Shown here piece by piece: positions 13,461-23,100 of a stretch of DNA of 23,755 bases. The translations under genes and the position numbers were made by a program. Source of the DNA: a virus; the IMG/VR virus record IMGVR_UViG_3300031612_001205, positions 1-23,755 of that record, one strand, 5' to 3'. The notes under the pieces are model-generated. The model did no database searches, was not told the origin of the DNA, and worked only from the letters and a program-made list of their open reading frames with translations. Each line of letters begins with the position of its first letter. The stretch's first letter is position 1.

Positions 13461-13979
13461 TCACCGGTCTCGGGTCTCGAGCCGGAACACGGGTTTGCCG
13501 GTGGTCTCGGACCGGGCGGCTGCGAAGCCTTCGCGCATGGCGTCGGGCCAGGCCCCGAAGCGGCGTTCGGGCACGCGATAGGCGATCTCGAGATACTGGG
13601 TCGGATCGTCGCCGGCCTCGCGGATCCGGGTTGCCATGGCGGCCAGCCGGTCCTGATCCCACGTGACCTTCTTCGGCAGGTCGGCGATCACCACCACGCC
13701 CGCATCCTCGATCCGGACGGTGCCCGAGGTCTTGCCCTGCGCAGACCGCTCAGCCTCGGTCGCGGCGCCATAACGCTGCGCCAGTGCCGCCTCAAAGCGG
13801 TCCTTCAGGCGCTTGACCCGGGCGGTCTCGGTCGCTGCTTCTTCCTGCAGCGCAAGAAGCAGCGCCGGTGGCATGTCGGCGATCTCACCGATGGACAGCC
13901 GGTCGAGGTCGTCAAACTTCGGCATGTTGTCGAGGCGGGCCTCTGTCGGCGCCTCGGTGCTGGGGAAAGGCATGGCCAT
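13461..13979 (-). CDS. Conserved phage protein, 172 aa, coiled-coil-like
   Basis: The product starts MAMPFPSTEAPTEARL. A central helical segment (PPALLLALQEEAATETARVKRLKDRFEAALAQRYG) is likely coiled coil; a beta-rich part follows (TVRIEDAGVVVIADLPKKVTWD), then a helical C-terminus. I recall similar unnamed proteins upstream of recombination genes in alphaproteobacterial prophages but no functional name. The ATG overlaps the upstream stop by one base (TGATG). It may be an accessory factor for the Sak4-like/SSB-like pair. Confidence 0.72.
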   Translation of the reverse strand: MAMPFPSTEAPTEARLDNMPKFDDLDRLSIGEIADMPPALLLALQEEAATETARVKRLKDRFEAALAQRYGAATEAERSAQGKTSGTVRIEDAGVVVIADLPKKVTWDQDRLAAMATRIREAGDDPTQYLEIAYRVPERRFGAWPDAMREGFAAARSETTGKPVFRLETRDR

Positions 13980-14371
13980 TACAGCCCCTCCCGCTTCAGG
14001 GCCGCATCCACGGCACGGTCCGTGCCGACAGCCCCGGCTTCACGCGCCAGACGGTGGAGCTTTTCCAGCGCCGAGGATCGCTGGATGGCCGCAGAGAGTT
14101 CGGCATTCGCGGCGACGATCGCGATGGCGATATCGTCGACACTCGCGGTCTCGACGGGCAGCGGATCGGTGGCATCGCCGGGACGCCAGGCGGCGAGGAT
14201 CACCTCCGGCAGATCCTCAAGGCTGCGGAAGGCCTTGCGCAGGCGCGCAAGCAGGCCGTTGGTCTCGGTCATGTCGTGGTCTCCGATGAGGGATGCGGCC
14301 GAGCTTCCGGCCAGAAGAAAGTAAAGGGACGGCGGCAGCCGATCCCCGATCCAGGCAAGCGTGGCGCGCAT
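13979..14371 (-). CDS. Small phage protein, 130 aa or 97 aa
   Basis: The frame begins MRATLAWIGDRLPPSLYFLLAG at 14371 with a TGATG overlap to the upstream stop. A second start, MTETNGLLARLRKAF at 14272, has a good GGAG sequence 8-9 nt upstream. The body (LARLRKAFRSLEDLPEVILAAWRPG, then SVDDIAIAIVAANAELSAAI) is helical. The first 33 residues are hydrophobic enough to be a short membrane-contacting segment, or simply not translated. Both starts are plausible and no family is recognised. Confidence 0.65.
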   Translation of the reverse strand: MRATLAWIGDRLPPSLYFLLAGSSAASLIGDHDMTETNGLLARLRKAFRSLEDLPEVILAAWRPGDATDPLPVETASVDDIAIAIVAANAELSAAIQRSSALEKLHRLAREAGAVGTDRAVDAALKREGL

Positions 14372-14727
14372 CAGGCGGCCTCCTCTGTCGCGATGAGTTG
14401 GGAAAACGGGATCGGCGCATGGCGCGGTTTGGTCCGCGCGATGGCCAGATAGGCGAAGCGATCGGGACCGACCCGGACCTGCACCAGATGCACCAGCGCG
14501 GCCTCGAAGGCGCGGTGGGCGGCACTGGCCAGCGCTCCGAGCCTGCGGCGATCCGGTTCCGGCAAGGTGGAAATCACCGCGGTGGTATCGATCCCGAGAA
14601 ACCCGCGATGATACTCGAGGCGGTCGCCCGACATGGCCTGGCCGATCCAGGCGCAGAACTCGATGTCGGTGAGCGGCCGGGTCTTTGCGGGCGTGAATTC
14701 GGTGAGGGGCATGACGATCATCTCCAT
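14371..14727 (-). CDS. Conserved phage protein, 118 aa, unknown function
   Basis: The product starts MEMIVMPLTEFTPAKTRPLTD and continues with an acidic/aromatic segment (FCAWIGQAMSGDRLEYHRGFLGIDT) and a helical Ala/Leu-rich region. ATG at 14727 has AGAGG about 6 nt upstream; an in-frame ATG at 14712 is an alternative. It begins 13 bp after the sigma-like gene and overlaps the next gene by one base, so it is part of the same transcript. No domain recognised. Confidence 0.68.
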   Translation of the reverse strand: MEMIVMPLTEFTPAKTRPLTDIEFCAWIGQAMSGDRLEYHRGFLGIDTTAVISTLPEPDRRRLGALASAAHRAFEAALVHLVQVRVGPDRFAYLAIARTKPRHAPIPFSQLIATEEAA

Positions 14728-14740
14728 GTCGGTCCTCTAC

Positions 14741-15334
14741 TCACGCTGCTTTCGAACCGTCCCACTCGGTCCCGATCCCGCGCATGGCGAGGTCGAGCCG
14801 CAGGCGGGCGATGTGACGGTAGAGGGCGGAACGGGAGGTGCCGGTACGCTCGACGATCTCTGCGACAGCGCAGGTGCCAAGCGCCGCGCAAAGCCCGCGG
14901 GCATCCTCGGGCAGGCCGCCCAGCACCCGGGCGAGATCGTGGAGGGTGTCGGCGTCGTCCGTGGCAGAGCGGTCCTGCCCATGCCAGGCGGCCAGACCAT
15001 CGGCTTCCGCCAGCAAGCAGCCCAGCGGCTCGGTCGCGCCGGAAACGGGGGCGTCGAGCGAAAGCACAGTGCCGCCCTGCATGCGCCGCTGGCGATGATG
15101 GCGGATCGCAATGCGCGAGGACTGGTTGCGCAGGACGATGTTGGCGAAAGCGCCGATGCTGCCACGGCGCGCGTCGAAGCCGGGCAGCCGACAGATCAGG
15201 TCGACCAGCAGGTCCTGGCGGAGATCGTCGAGATCGGCGGCAGGCAGCACCAGCTTGCGATGCAGGCGGCGCGCGGCAAAGGCCGCCTCGTCGATCAGCG
15301 TGGCAAGATCATCGGGGGAAATCGGCGGAAACAT
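14741..15334 (-). CDS. Sigma-70-like (ECF-type) transcription factor
   Basis: The 197-aa product has the two-domain plan of a small sigma factor. Region 2 spans about 33-85 (DLDDLRQDLLVDLICRLPGFDARRGSIGAFANIVLRN, then a basic IRHHRQRR). Region 4 spans about 140-187 (LPEDARGLCAALG, AVAEIVERTGTSRSALYRHIARLRLDL), the latter a clear helix-turn-helix. Such phage-encoded factors can direct host RNA polymerase to phage promoters. It sits between the LexA-linked pair and the replication genes, so it may relay the switch (inference). The 108-bp upstream gap holds an inverted repeat just before the start. It could instead be a sigma-like DNA-binding protein without core-binding activity. Confidence 0.8.
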   Translation of the reverse strand: MFPPISPDDLATLIDEAAFAARRLHRKLVLPAADLDDLRQDLLVDLICRLPGFDARRGSIGAFANIVLRNQSSRIAIRHHRQRRMQGGTVLSLDAPVSGATEPLGCLLAEADGLAAWHGQDRSATDDADTLHDLARVLGGLPEDARGLCAALGTCAVAEIVERTGTSRSALYRHIARLRLDLAMRGIGTEWDGSKAA

Positions 15335-15346
15335 TCGGGAGCACCT

Positions 15347-15369
15347 CGGAACATGTTGCTGTTGTTCCG
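15347..15369. promoter_or_regulatory. Candidate operator: inverted repeat before sigma-like gene
   Basis: CGGAACA (15347-15353) and TGTTCCG (15363-15369) form a perfect 7-bp dyad with a 9-nt centre, 13 bp upstream of the sigma-like ATG. A second outer dyad, CATTCGG near the start codon and CCGAATG just beyond the inner arm, nests around it. The position suits a repressor site or a translational hairpin; the binding protein is unknown. Confidence 0.5.
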
Positions 15370-15442
15370 AATGTGCCGCTCAGCGCACTGCTGCCGGTGT
15401 GATTGCCGTGTGTTTGTTATGTGCGGATTGTGTGGGAAGGCC

Positions 15443-16372
15443 TCAGGGCTCGATGACCACTTCGGCAGGGTCGAGGCCGATCCGATAGCCGCGAGCATGT
15501 ACCGTCGCGACCAACGCCTTTGTTTGGTCGCTGGTCAGGCCACAACCGACCAGCGCCTTTCGAAGGTCTCGGATGATCTGGTTGGGCGGCCGGCCGGTCT
15601 GCGTCTCGATCTCCTGATTTTTCAGGACTGGATCACGCTTGACGGATTGCTCGATCAGCAGACGAAACAGCGCATACATCTGTGTCGGCAGGTCGAGCCG
15701 ACGGCCGTCGAGAGTGACCGACTGCGCCGAAAGCGTCATGAAAAGACGCGGAAGTGAAGATGGCGGATCGAGGACGAGGCGTTCCGTGCCATCCGACCCT
15801 GCCTTGAGAACCGCTGCAATTTCGTGGGGCTCGACTCCGACCTCCCGCAGCCTGACGGCGATTGTCGCGGAAAGGTCGTGGACGATTGCCATGATCGGTT
15901 TCGGCCCCACTGCCGCCCTGATCGCCATCACCACGCCCGGCGCAGCCAGATTTTCAGTATCGAATGACAGGACCACGGCATGGCCGGATGGGGTCTCCCC
16001 CAACAGCCAGACGCCGTCAGCAATGCAGGCAACTGCGCCGCCCAGATTCCCGCTGGCTGCAGTCCGGGCCACGAGCCGATCGACGTTTACCGAAAGGCGG
16101 CGCAGATCGTCTTTCTGCAGGATCACGTCTTCGGCGGGATCGTGGGGGCAGCAGGCCCGGAACGCATCACCCGACTGTTCGACGGGGCGCGCATCAAGCC
16201 CGCAATCGCACTCCGCGCAGACCGACCAGGTATCGGCCTTCCGCTCTTCGATCAGCACCTGCGCCCGCAAGAGGCGCTCGATATCGTTTGCAGGAAAACG
16301 GCTCAGTCCCCGGCCCGAGATCGAGACCCGGGCGCCGTCCTCACTCAGCCGCGTCCACAACCATGCCAGCAT
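15443..16372 (-). CDS. Unrecognised protein with Cys cluster and OmpR-like winged helix
   Basis: The likely product is 309 aa. ATG at 16372 has GAGAAGG at ideal spacing; a further ATG at 16393 would add 7 residues. N-terminally there is a helical domain, then a cysteine cluster CAECDCG with CC about 17 residues later, suggesting a zinc knuckle. The middle is an alpha/beta region of unknown fold (ADGVWLLGETPSGHAVVLSF onward). The last 85 residues look like an OmpR/PhoB-type winged helix: VTLDGRRLDLPTQMYALFRLL, then NQIIRDLRKALVGCG and the wing motif TVHARGYRI. It overlaps the 412-aa gene by 32 bases and shares its LexA-like control. It probably regulates transcription, perhaps of the genes downstream. 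No characterised family is recalled for the full architecture. Confidence 0.7.
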   Translation of the reverse strand: MLAWLWTRLSEDGARVSISGRGLSRFPANDIERLLRAQVLIEERKADTWSVCAECDCGLDARPVEQSGDAFRACCPHDPAEDVILQKDDLRRLSVNVDRLVARTAASGNLGGAVACIADGVWLLGETPSGHAVVLSFDTENLAAPGVVMAIRAAVGPKPIMAIVHDLSATIAVRLREVGVEPHEIAAVLKAGSDGTERLVLDPPSSLPRLFMTLSAQSVTLDGRRLDLPTQMYALFRLLIEQSVKRDPVLKNQEIETQTGRPPNQIIRDLRKALVGCGLTSDQTKALVATVHARGYRIGLDPAEVVIEP

Positions 16373-17579
16373 CGCGGTCCTTCTCGAGTCCATTGCGCTG
16401 AACCAGCGTGTGGATCGCCTTTTCGAACCGCGTCCGGCGGAAGGCGAGTGTCCCCGGCGGCTTCAGCCGCACCGTGACCTGTGCCGGCCGCTTTGCGCCG
16501 GTTTCGAAGGCGACCCGGAAGGTGATCTCGCCCAACCGCCAGCCCCGGCCGAACCGCACCTCGCTGCCCCGGAAATGGGTCAGCGCGCCGCCGGACGCGT
16601 CTTTCGATTCCCAACTGCGCACATGACGCCAGCGCTGATCCGCTTCATCCCGCTCGAAGAGGTCAGCGGCGGCGGCTACGATCCGAACCTCCTTGATGGT
16701 CTCGTCATAGCGATGCTGGAACGCGAAATCGGGCCCGGCATCGCTGATCGGATCGAGCGTATAGAGATCACGGGCGTCCCGCCCCGAAAAGAAGCCCGGC
16801 CGCCTCAGGATATGCCGGGCGAAAAGATCGGCGATCTCGCCTTGCTGCGCCTTGACCACGCCGCCCACGAACAGGCGCCCTTCCACCGGGGAGTACCGCA
16901 GCACCGCGTATTTGACCGCGCGAAGGGTGATGATCTCTTCCCGATCCCCGGTGACCACCGGAGTTGTGGTCACTTGCGCGCCGTGGCTGATCACCAGGTT
17001 GATTTCGCCATCTTCCTCATAGGGCCCAAGGCGGCAATATTGACCCTGCAGGTCCTGCGAAAACAGATTGATCACCGCGGCCTTGAAAGCTTCGGTCATT
17101 TCTTCGGTCAGGTCCGCCCCCACGTCCCGCACTGGCCCGCGGAACTCAGCAGGCGATGTCGGCGCACGCAGCGCATGAAAGTCGGCTGCAGCCTCGAAAA
17201 CGCGGTGATGCAGCAGGTAGGTGTGAAGCGCGACGTGTTTGGGATCATGGCGCATGGGCGCTGCCTCGGCGTCGTCAGGGTCGGGCTCGGGATAGAGAAC
17301 CACGCCACGACGACGGGCTTCGTTCAGAATAAGCTGCATGCCCTCGCTGGTTCCAAGCTCGGCAACGCGATGCAAATCGGCGACCATTCCGGCGTTCCAG
17401 CCTGCAACGGTTCCTTCGAAATGCGCCGCCAGAGCTGCCCGAATGGTTGCGGCCTCTCCCTCGAATGCCACAGGCAGTTCATCCTCGCCGAAGTGCCGAA
17501 CGAACAAAGTCCGCATCAGGGCCGGATCAATGGTTTTGAGAAACTTCGGATTAACAAATTTCTTGAGATCGGAACCCAC
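16341..17579 (-). CDS. Unrecognised 412-aa protein, first gene of LexA-linked operon
   Basis: I do not recognise this family. The start is probably GTG at 17579, with GAGG about 8 nt upstream; the open frame also allows TTG at 17594. The protein is soluble, without signal peptide or membrane segments. Visible features are a basic N-terminus (GSDLKKFVNPKFLKTIDP), an alpha-helical region to about 160, an acidic stretch PEPDPDDAEAAP near 97-108, a beta-rich middle (INLVISHGAQVTTTPVV, LRAVKYAVLRYSPVEGRLFVGG), and a C-terminal beta-sandwich-like part (ITFRVAFETG, AQVTVRLKPPG). It overlaps the next gene and lies 26 bp downstream of a GTTC-N7-GTTC box, so SOS induction is likely. It may act with the winged-helix protein as a sensor/effector pair. 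Confidence 0.75.
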   Translation of the reverse strand: MGSDLKKFVNPKFLKTIDPALMRTLFVRHFGEDELPVAFEGEAATIRAALAAHFEGTVAGWNAGMVADLHRVAELGTSEGMQLILNEARRRGVVLYPEPDPDDAEAAPMRHDPKHVALHTYLLHHRVFEAAADFHALRAPTSPAEFRGPVRDVGADLTEEMTEAFKAAVINLFSQDLQGQYCRLGPYEEDGEINLVISHGAQVTTTPVVTGDREEIITLRAVKYAVLRYSPVEGRLFVGGVVKAQQGEIADLFARHILRRPGFFSGRDARDLYTLDPISDAGPDFAFQHRYDETIKEVRIVAAAADLFERDEADQRWRHVRSWESKDASGGALTHFRGSEVRFGRGWRLGEITFRVAFETGAKRPAQVTVRLKPPGTLAFRRTRFEKAIHTLVQRNGLEKDRDAGMVVDAAE

Positions 17580-17594
17580 GGGAATACCTCGCAA

Positions 17595-17739
17595 ACGGCG
17601 GGCCTGTTCTGATTATGTTCTAAACGATGGATCAACCATGAGTCGAGTCCGGCCTTTCGCATAACCGCCATCTTTCCCTGCGGGACGTTTCTCGGATCGG
17701 CTGAGTAGAGGCAAGGCAAGCCAACACGGACTTGCTCGC
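17595..17739. other. Divergent intergenic region between phage operon and recombinase cassette
   Basis: This 145-bp gap separates minus-strand genes from the plus-strand recombinase cassette. It holds the LexA-like box and must contain promoters in both directions. No -35/-10 pair fits well enough to call, and no hairpin terminator is seen. Confidence 0.5.
17606..17620 (-). promoter_or_regulatory. LexA (SOS) operator, alphaproteobacterial type
   Basis: GTTC-N7-GTTC on the plus strand (17606-17609 and 17617-17620, spacer TGATTAT) reads GAAC-N7-GAAC on the minus strand. This direct repeat is the established LexA box of Alphaproteobacteria, including Rhodobacter. It ends 26 bp upstream of the GTG start of the 412-aa gene, the right place to block its transcription until RecA-stimulated LexA cleavage. 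Confidence 0.72.
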
Positions 17740-17939
17740 ATGAAACGCCCCAATCCCCTGCCACCCGACCAGATGACCGCCGCAGAACGCCGTGCCGAGT
17801 TGTGCGGCCTGCTGGCGCTCGGGCTGGTCCGGTTGCGGCTGCGCGAACGCGGCGAACCTTCTGACGATACTGGAGAAATTCGCCTACACTATCCGGCCGA
17901 CCGATGCCGTCATGCAACCCAGAACCCAACGGAGACTGC

Positions 17940-17943
<4 letters not shown>
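17740..17943 (+). CDS. Small recombinase-cassette protein, 67 aa
   Basis: The product starts MKRPNPLPPDQMTAAERRAEL and has a helical core (LCGLLALGLVRLRLRER) with a charged tail. I recall similar small proteins ahead of DUF2924/serine-recombinase pairs in alphaproteobacterial elements. Its TGA overlaps the DUF2924 ATG (ATGA), so it is coupled to the cassette. Function is unknown; a small accessory or regulatory role in integration is plausible. Confidence 0.7.
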
Positions 17944-18391
<448 letters not shown>

Positions 18392-18395
<4 letters not shown>

Positions 18396-19714
18396 CGAAG
18401 CCGCCGGATAGATCGAAGGTCGTCCGCAAGCTGCGCTGCGCGGTCTACACCCGGAAATCCTCAGAGGAAGGGCTGGAGCAGGAGTTCAACAGCCTCCACG
18501 CCCAGCGTGAGGCCTGCGAGGCCTACATCGCCAGCCAACGCTCCGAGGGCTGGGTGCTTGTCCGTGATCAGTATGACGACGGTGGCATCTCCGGCGGCAC
18601 GCTGGAGCGGCCGGGCCTGAAGCGGTTGTTGCAGGACATCGAGGATGGGCTGGTCGATGTGGTGGTGGTCTACAAGATCGACCGCCTGTCGCGCTCGCTC
18701 GCCGACTTCGCCAAGCTGGTCGAGGTGTTCGACCGAAACAGCGTCACGTTCGTCTCGGTCACGCAGTCCTTCAACACGACGACTTCCATGGGCCGACTGA
18801 CGCTGAATATCCTGCTGTCCTTCGCCCAGTTCGAGCGCGAGGTGACTGCCGAGCGGATTCGCGACAAGGTCGCCGCCAGCCGGAAGAAGGGGATGTGGAT
18901 GGGTGGGGTGCCGCCCTTCGGCTACCGGGTGGAAAACCGGAAGCTGTTGGTCGACGCGGACACCGCCGCGCATGTGCGCTGGATCTTCGCCCGCTTCATC
19001 GAGATCGGCTCCTGCACGGTGCTGGCCCGCGAGGTCGACGCACGGGGGCTCGGGACGCCTCGTGGCAACCGGATCGACAAGAAGTATCTCTACCGGATGC
19101 TTTCGAACCGGGCATACCTTGGCGAGTCGGTCCACAAGGGCGAGAGCTATCCCGGCGAACACGACGCGATCATCGACCGCGAGACCTGGAACAAGGTTCA
19201 CGCCATCCTGCAGGAGAGCCCCCGCAAGAGGGCTGCCCGGACTCGCGCCGACACGCCCGCGCAGCTGAAGGGGCTTCTCTACGGTCCCGATGGCGCCGCG
19301 TTCTCGCCGACACACACCCGCAAGGGCGGCAGGCTCTACCGCTACTATGTCAGCCAGACGGTTCTGAAGCACGGAGCGGGGGCGTGTCCCATCGGCCGCG
19401 TGCCTGCGGGCGAGATCGAGGCCGCCGTCATCGACCAACTGCGTGCCGTCTTCCGCCAACCCGAGATTGTCGCGGGCACGTGGAAGGCAGCGCGGACGCA
19501 GGACGACGGAATCACCGAGGCCGACGCTCGCGCGGCCCTCCAGACGCTCGATCCGTTGTGGGATGAACTGTTCCCGGCGGAACAGGCGCGAATTGTGGCC
19601 CTGTTGGTCGAACGGGTCGATATCGGCATCAGCGGTCTCAACGTCCGCCTGCGCATGGACGGGCTGGCGGCGCTGGCGAGTGAAATCACCGCCGATGCCG
19701 GAGCCGAAGCATGA
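18392..19714 (+). CDS. Large serine recombinase (site-specific integrase/resolvase)
   Basis: This 440-aa enzyme catalyses site-specific integration or excision through a serine-DNA intermediate. The resolvase domain carries YTRKS with nucleophile S23 and R21, then YDDGGISGGTLERPGL (61-76) and YKIDRLSRS (94-102). The recombinase domain follows (GGVPPFGYRVENRKLLVDADTAAHVRWIF). The zinc-ribbon region (QLKGLLYGPDGAAFSPTHTRKGGRLYRYYVS) lacks the usual first Cys pair, leaving only a later GACP cysteine, as in a subfamily of alphaproteobacterial recombinases. ATG at 18392 overlaps the DUF2924 stop by 4 bases; the long upstream extension to 18014 is a shadow. It is the most likely integrase of the element. 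Confidence 0.93.
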
Positions 19715-20103
19715 CCCGCGACACGCCGATCCCCGACACCATGACCATCCATGTCCCGTTCCGGGTCGTGAAGCGCGGCGGGCGGAAGGAGATGGTGCTG
19801 CCGGATGGCGCAGAGCCTACGCGGAAGCCGGACAACACGTTGGTCAAGGCTTTGGCGCGCGCGTTCCGCTGGAAGCGGATGCTGGAGTCGGGCGAGTTCG
19901 CGTCGATTTCCGAACTGGCCGAGAAGGAAGGGATCGCCTTCACCTACATGGCGCGGCTGATGCGGTTGTCGCTCCTTTCCCCGGAACTCGTCGATGCCGT
20001 GATGGACGGCCATCAGCCCGCGAATATTACACTCGCCAATTTGATGGACCCGTTCCCGGCCGACTGGAAAGAGCAGCACAGGCTCTGGTCCGACGTTAAC
20101 TGA
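19711..20103 (+). CDS. Recombinase-associated HTH protein, 130 aa
   Basis: The product starts MTRDTPIPDTMTIHVPFRVVKRGGRKEMVLPDG. Its C-terminal half is a ParB/KorB-like helix-turn-helix: SISELAEKEGIAFTYMARLMRLSLLSPELVDAVMDG, then ITLANLMDPFPADWKEQ. Proteins like this regularly follow DUF2924 and the recombinase and are often mislabelled as recombinases. The ATG overlaps the recombinase stop by 4 bases. It probably binds the attachment site or cassette promoter to control integration. An alternative start at 19741 (MTIHVPF) is possible. Confidence 0.82.
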   Translation: MTRDTPIPDTMTIHVPFRVVKRGGRKEMVLPDGAEPTRKPDNTLVKALARAFRWKRMLESGEFASISELAEKEGIAFTYMARLMRLSLLSPELVDAVMDGHQPANITLANLMDPFPADWKEQHRLWSDVN

Positions 20104-20176
20104 TTCCCGCGTGCAAAATGCCAACCGGCGCGATAGGTAATTTAAAACAAGACCTTTTCGTGAGTTTCTGCCCCGC
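20104..20176. other. Short AT-richer gap before the methyltransferase
   Basis: This 73-bp spacer contains an AT-rich run (GGTAATTTAAAACAAGACC) unlike its surroundings and probably includes the promoter of the methyltransferase operon. No attachment-site repeat could be identified without the other element end. Confidence 0.35.
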
Positions 20177-23100
20177 ATGTCCGATATTTCCGACCTGATC
20201 CTGACCCTGTCACCCGAAGACGGTTCCACCATCGGCAACGGAGCCATGCTGGCGCTGCTGCGCGAGCACATGCCGGACCTGGCCGAGGACGACTACATCG
20301 CCGCGCGCGATGCGCTGATCGATGAGGGGGTGCTGGGGCGTGGCAAGGGGCGTGGCGGGTCGATCTTTCGCGTTACCGACGATCTGGACGATGAGGATGA
20401 CGACCTGGACGAGGATGAGGGCGATGAGGACGATGGGTTCGAACTGACCCACACCATCGATCCCGCGCCGCGCCAACGACGGGCCAAGACCGGGAAGAAG
20501 GCCGCGCGCCGGCCGGACGGGCCGGTGCAGGTGCTGTCCTACCGCCACGGCGAAACGCGGGTGAACAACCCCGAGGTCGGGATGGTCCATGCCGGCACCG
20601 ATCCGGATGGCGACAAGACGGTCTGGGCCTATGACCCGCATCTCGATCCGGTGCTGAATTTCGACTCTGCGCGGGCGGGGATCGAACGGCTCATCGACGA
20701 CGCGCTGGCCAGCGATGATGCCGAGCGGATGAAGGACGCGCTGCAGGAGCTGAAGCGGCTGCAGGCGCCCTATCTCAACTGGACGGGCAAAGCGGAGCGG
20801 ACGAGCGTCGCGGTCGATACCGTCTCGCTGCATGTCCATGAACGGGTGGACCCGGCGACGATCCTCGCCAATGCGGCCAGGCGGCTGAAGGGGAAGGATG
20901 CGGCGACGCAGTGGCAGCAGCCTGACCTGTTCGCGGCGCCGTTCGAGAACCTGCCGCTGCGCCAGGCGCTGGATTTCTACCACCACGAGAAGGGCTGGTC
21001 GAACCGGCTGGTGGCGGGCGACAGCCTGCTGGTGATGAACTCGCTCCTGACGAAGGAGAGCATGGGCGGCAAGGTGCAGATGATCTACATCGACCCGCCC
21101 TATGGCATCAAATACGGGTCGAATTTCCAGCCCTTCACGAACAAGCGCGACGTGAAGGACCGCTCGGACGACGACCTCACCCAGGAACCCGAGATGATCA
21201 AGGCGTTCCGGGACACCTGGGAACTCGGCATCCACTCCTATCTCACCTATCTGCGCGACCGGCTGATGCTGGCGCGGGAACTGCTCGCGGATTCCGGTTC
21301 CGTTTTCATGCAAATATCCGATGACAACCTGCATCACGTCCGAGAAATCATGGATGAGGTGTTTGGGGCCGAACATGTTGTGGGGATTATCACCTTCAAG
21401 AAAACATCTGGAGCCGGAAGCCCTACGGGCGGAACGGAGGTCCTTGCAGAGGTTTCCGACTACCTCGTTTGGTACGCCAAAGACCGACAACAGGTGAAAT
21501 ACCGCCAAGTTTATCGCGACAAGAAGGTCGGAGGTGACGGCGGCTCTGGCTATTCAATGATGCAGGACGAAAGCGGTGAACGTCGCCGCCTTCGCGACGA
21601 GGACGGACCGGACGCAAGAGCGTTTACACCCGACAATCTGACGTCGCAAAGCTCGGGCGGCCCGCAATTTTTCGACTGGAACTTCGATGGGCAGACTTTC
21701 TCGAACACCAAGAGCGGCTGGAAAACTACCCGCGACGGCATGCAGAAGTTGAATCGAGCGCGAAGGCTATATGCAGCCGGCAACACGCTTCGCTATGTTC
21801 GCTTCGTCGACGATTTTCCAAAGTTTCCAATCAACAGACTTTGGGACGATACAACGACTGCGGGCTTCGGCGATCCCAAGAATTATGTCGTCCAGACCAA
21901 TTCAAAGGTCGTTGAAAGGTGCATGCTGATGACCACCGATCCCGGCGATCTGGTGCTCGATCCGACATGCGGCTCCGGCACCACCGCCTTCGTCGCCGAG
22001 AAATGGGGGCGGCGCTGGATCACCTGCGACACGTCTCGCGTGGCGATCACGCTGGCCAAGCAGCGGTTGATGACCGCCAGCTTCGACTACTACGCGCTGC
22101 GCTATCCGCACGAGGGGCTGGGGGGTGGATTCGACTATGAAACCGTCCCGCACATCACGCTGAAAAGCATCGCCAACAACCCCGACATCGACACCATCCA
22201 TGACGAGGATCACCCGAAGATCGCGGCGGCGCTGGCCGACCTGAACGCCGCGCTGACCGCCAGCCCACCAAAGCCGCTCAAGCCTGCGCAGGGCGTGCGC
22301 AAGGGCAAGCCGGTGGACTTCGCCAAGGGCGACACCCTGCATGAATGGGAGGTGCCCTTCGACTGGCCCGACGATTGGCCCGAGTCCGCTCGCGCGCCCT
22401 TCGATGCCTTCCACGCCGCCCGTCAGGCGATGCAGCGCCGTATGGACCAGAGCATCAGTGACCATGCCGAGCAGGAGACGCTCTACGACAAGCCGCGCAT
22501 CGACCGCTCCAAACTGCGCATCTGCGGACCCTTCTCGGTCGAGGCGGTGCCGGCGCCCACCGTCCTGTCGCTGGACGACAGCATCCCGCCGCAAGAGGCC
22601 GACGAGACCGTCGCGCGCTCCGGCGAGACCTCCCGCCAGGCGCTGTGGCGCGACGAACTGCTCAAGACTGGCGTGCGCGGCAAGGGCGGCGCCATACTCC
22701 GCTTCGCCGAGTTCGAGACGCTGCCGGGGCTGAAGCACATCCATGCCAGCGGGTCGCTGGCCGAGACGGGCGAACGCGTCGTCGTCAGCTTCGGCCCCGA
22801 GCACGCGGCGCTGGAGCAGCGGCAGGTGGAACTGGCGCTGACCGAGGCCGAGACCCTGCGCCCGTCGCCCAAATTCATCCTGTTCTGCGCGTTCACCTTC
22901 GACCCCGAAGCCGCGAAGGACATCGACGAAGTGAACTGGCCTGGCGTCACGCTGCTGAAGGCGCAGATGAACACGGACCTTCTGACCGAGGATCTGAAGA
23001 AGGGCCGCAGTTCCAACCAGTCCTTCTGGCTGATGGGCCAGCCCGATGTGGACCTGCGAAAGCGCAAGGACGGGCTGTGGGAGGTTCAGGTCAACGGCTT

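Noticed and set aside
17595-17739. A TTGATC ... TAATCA pair as minus-strand promoter
   Set aside because: The spacer is 14 bp and matches to consensus are weak, so no promoter is called although one must exist here.
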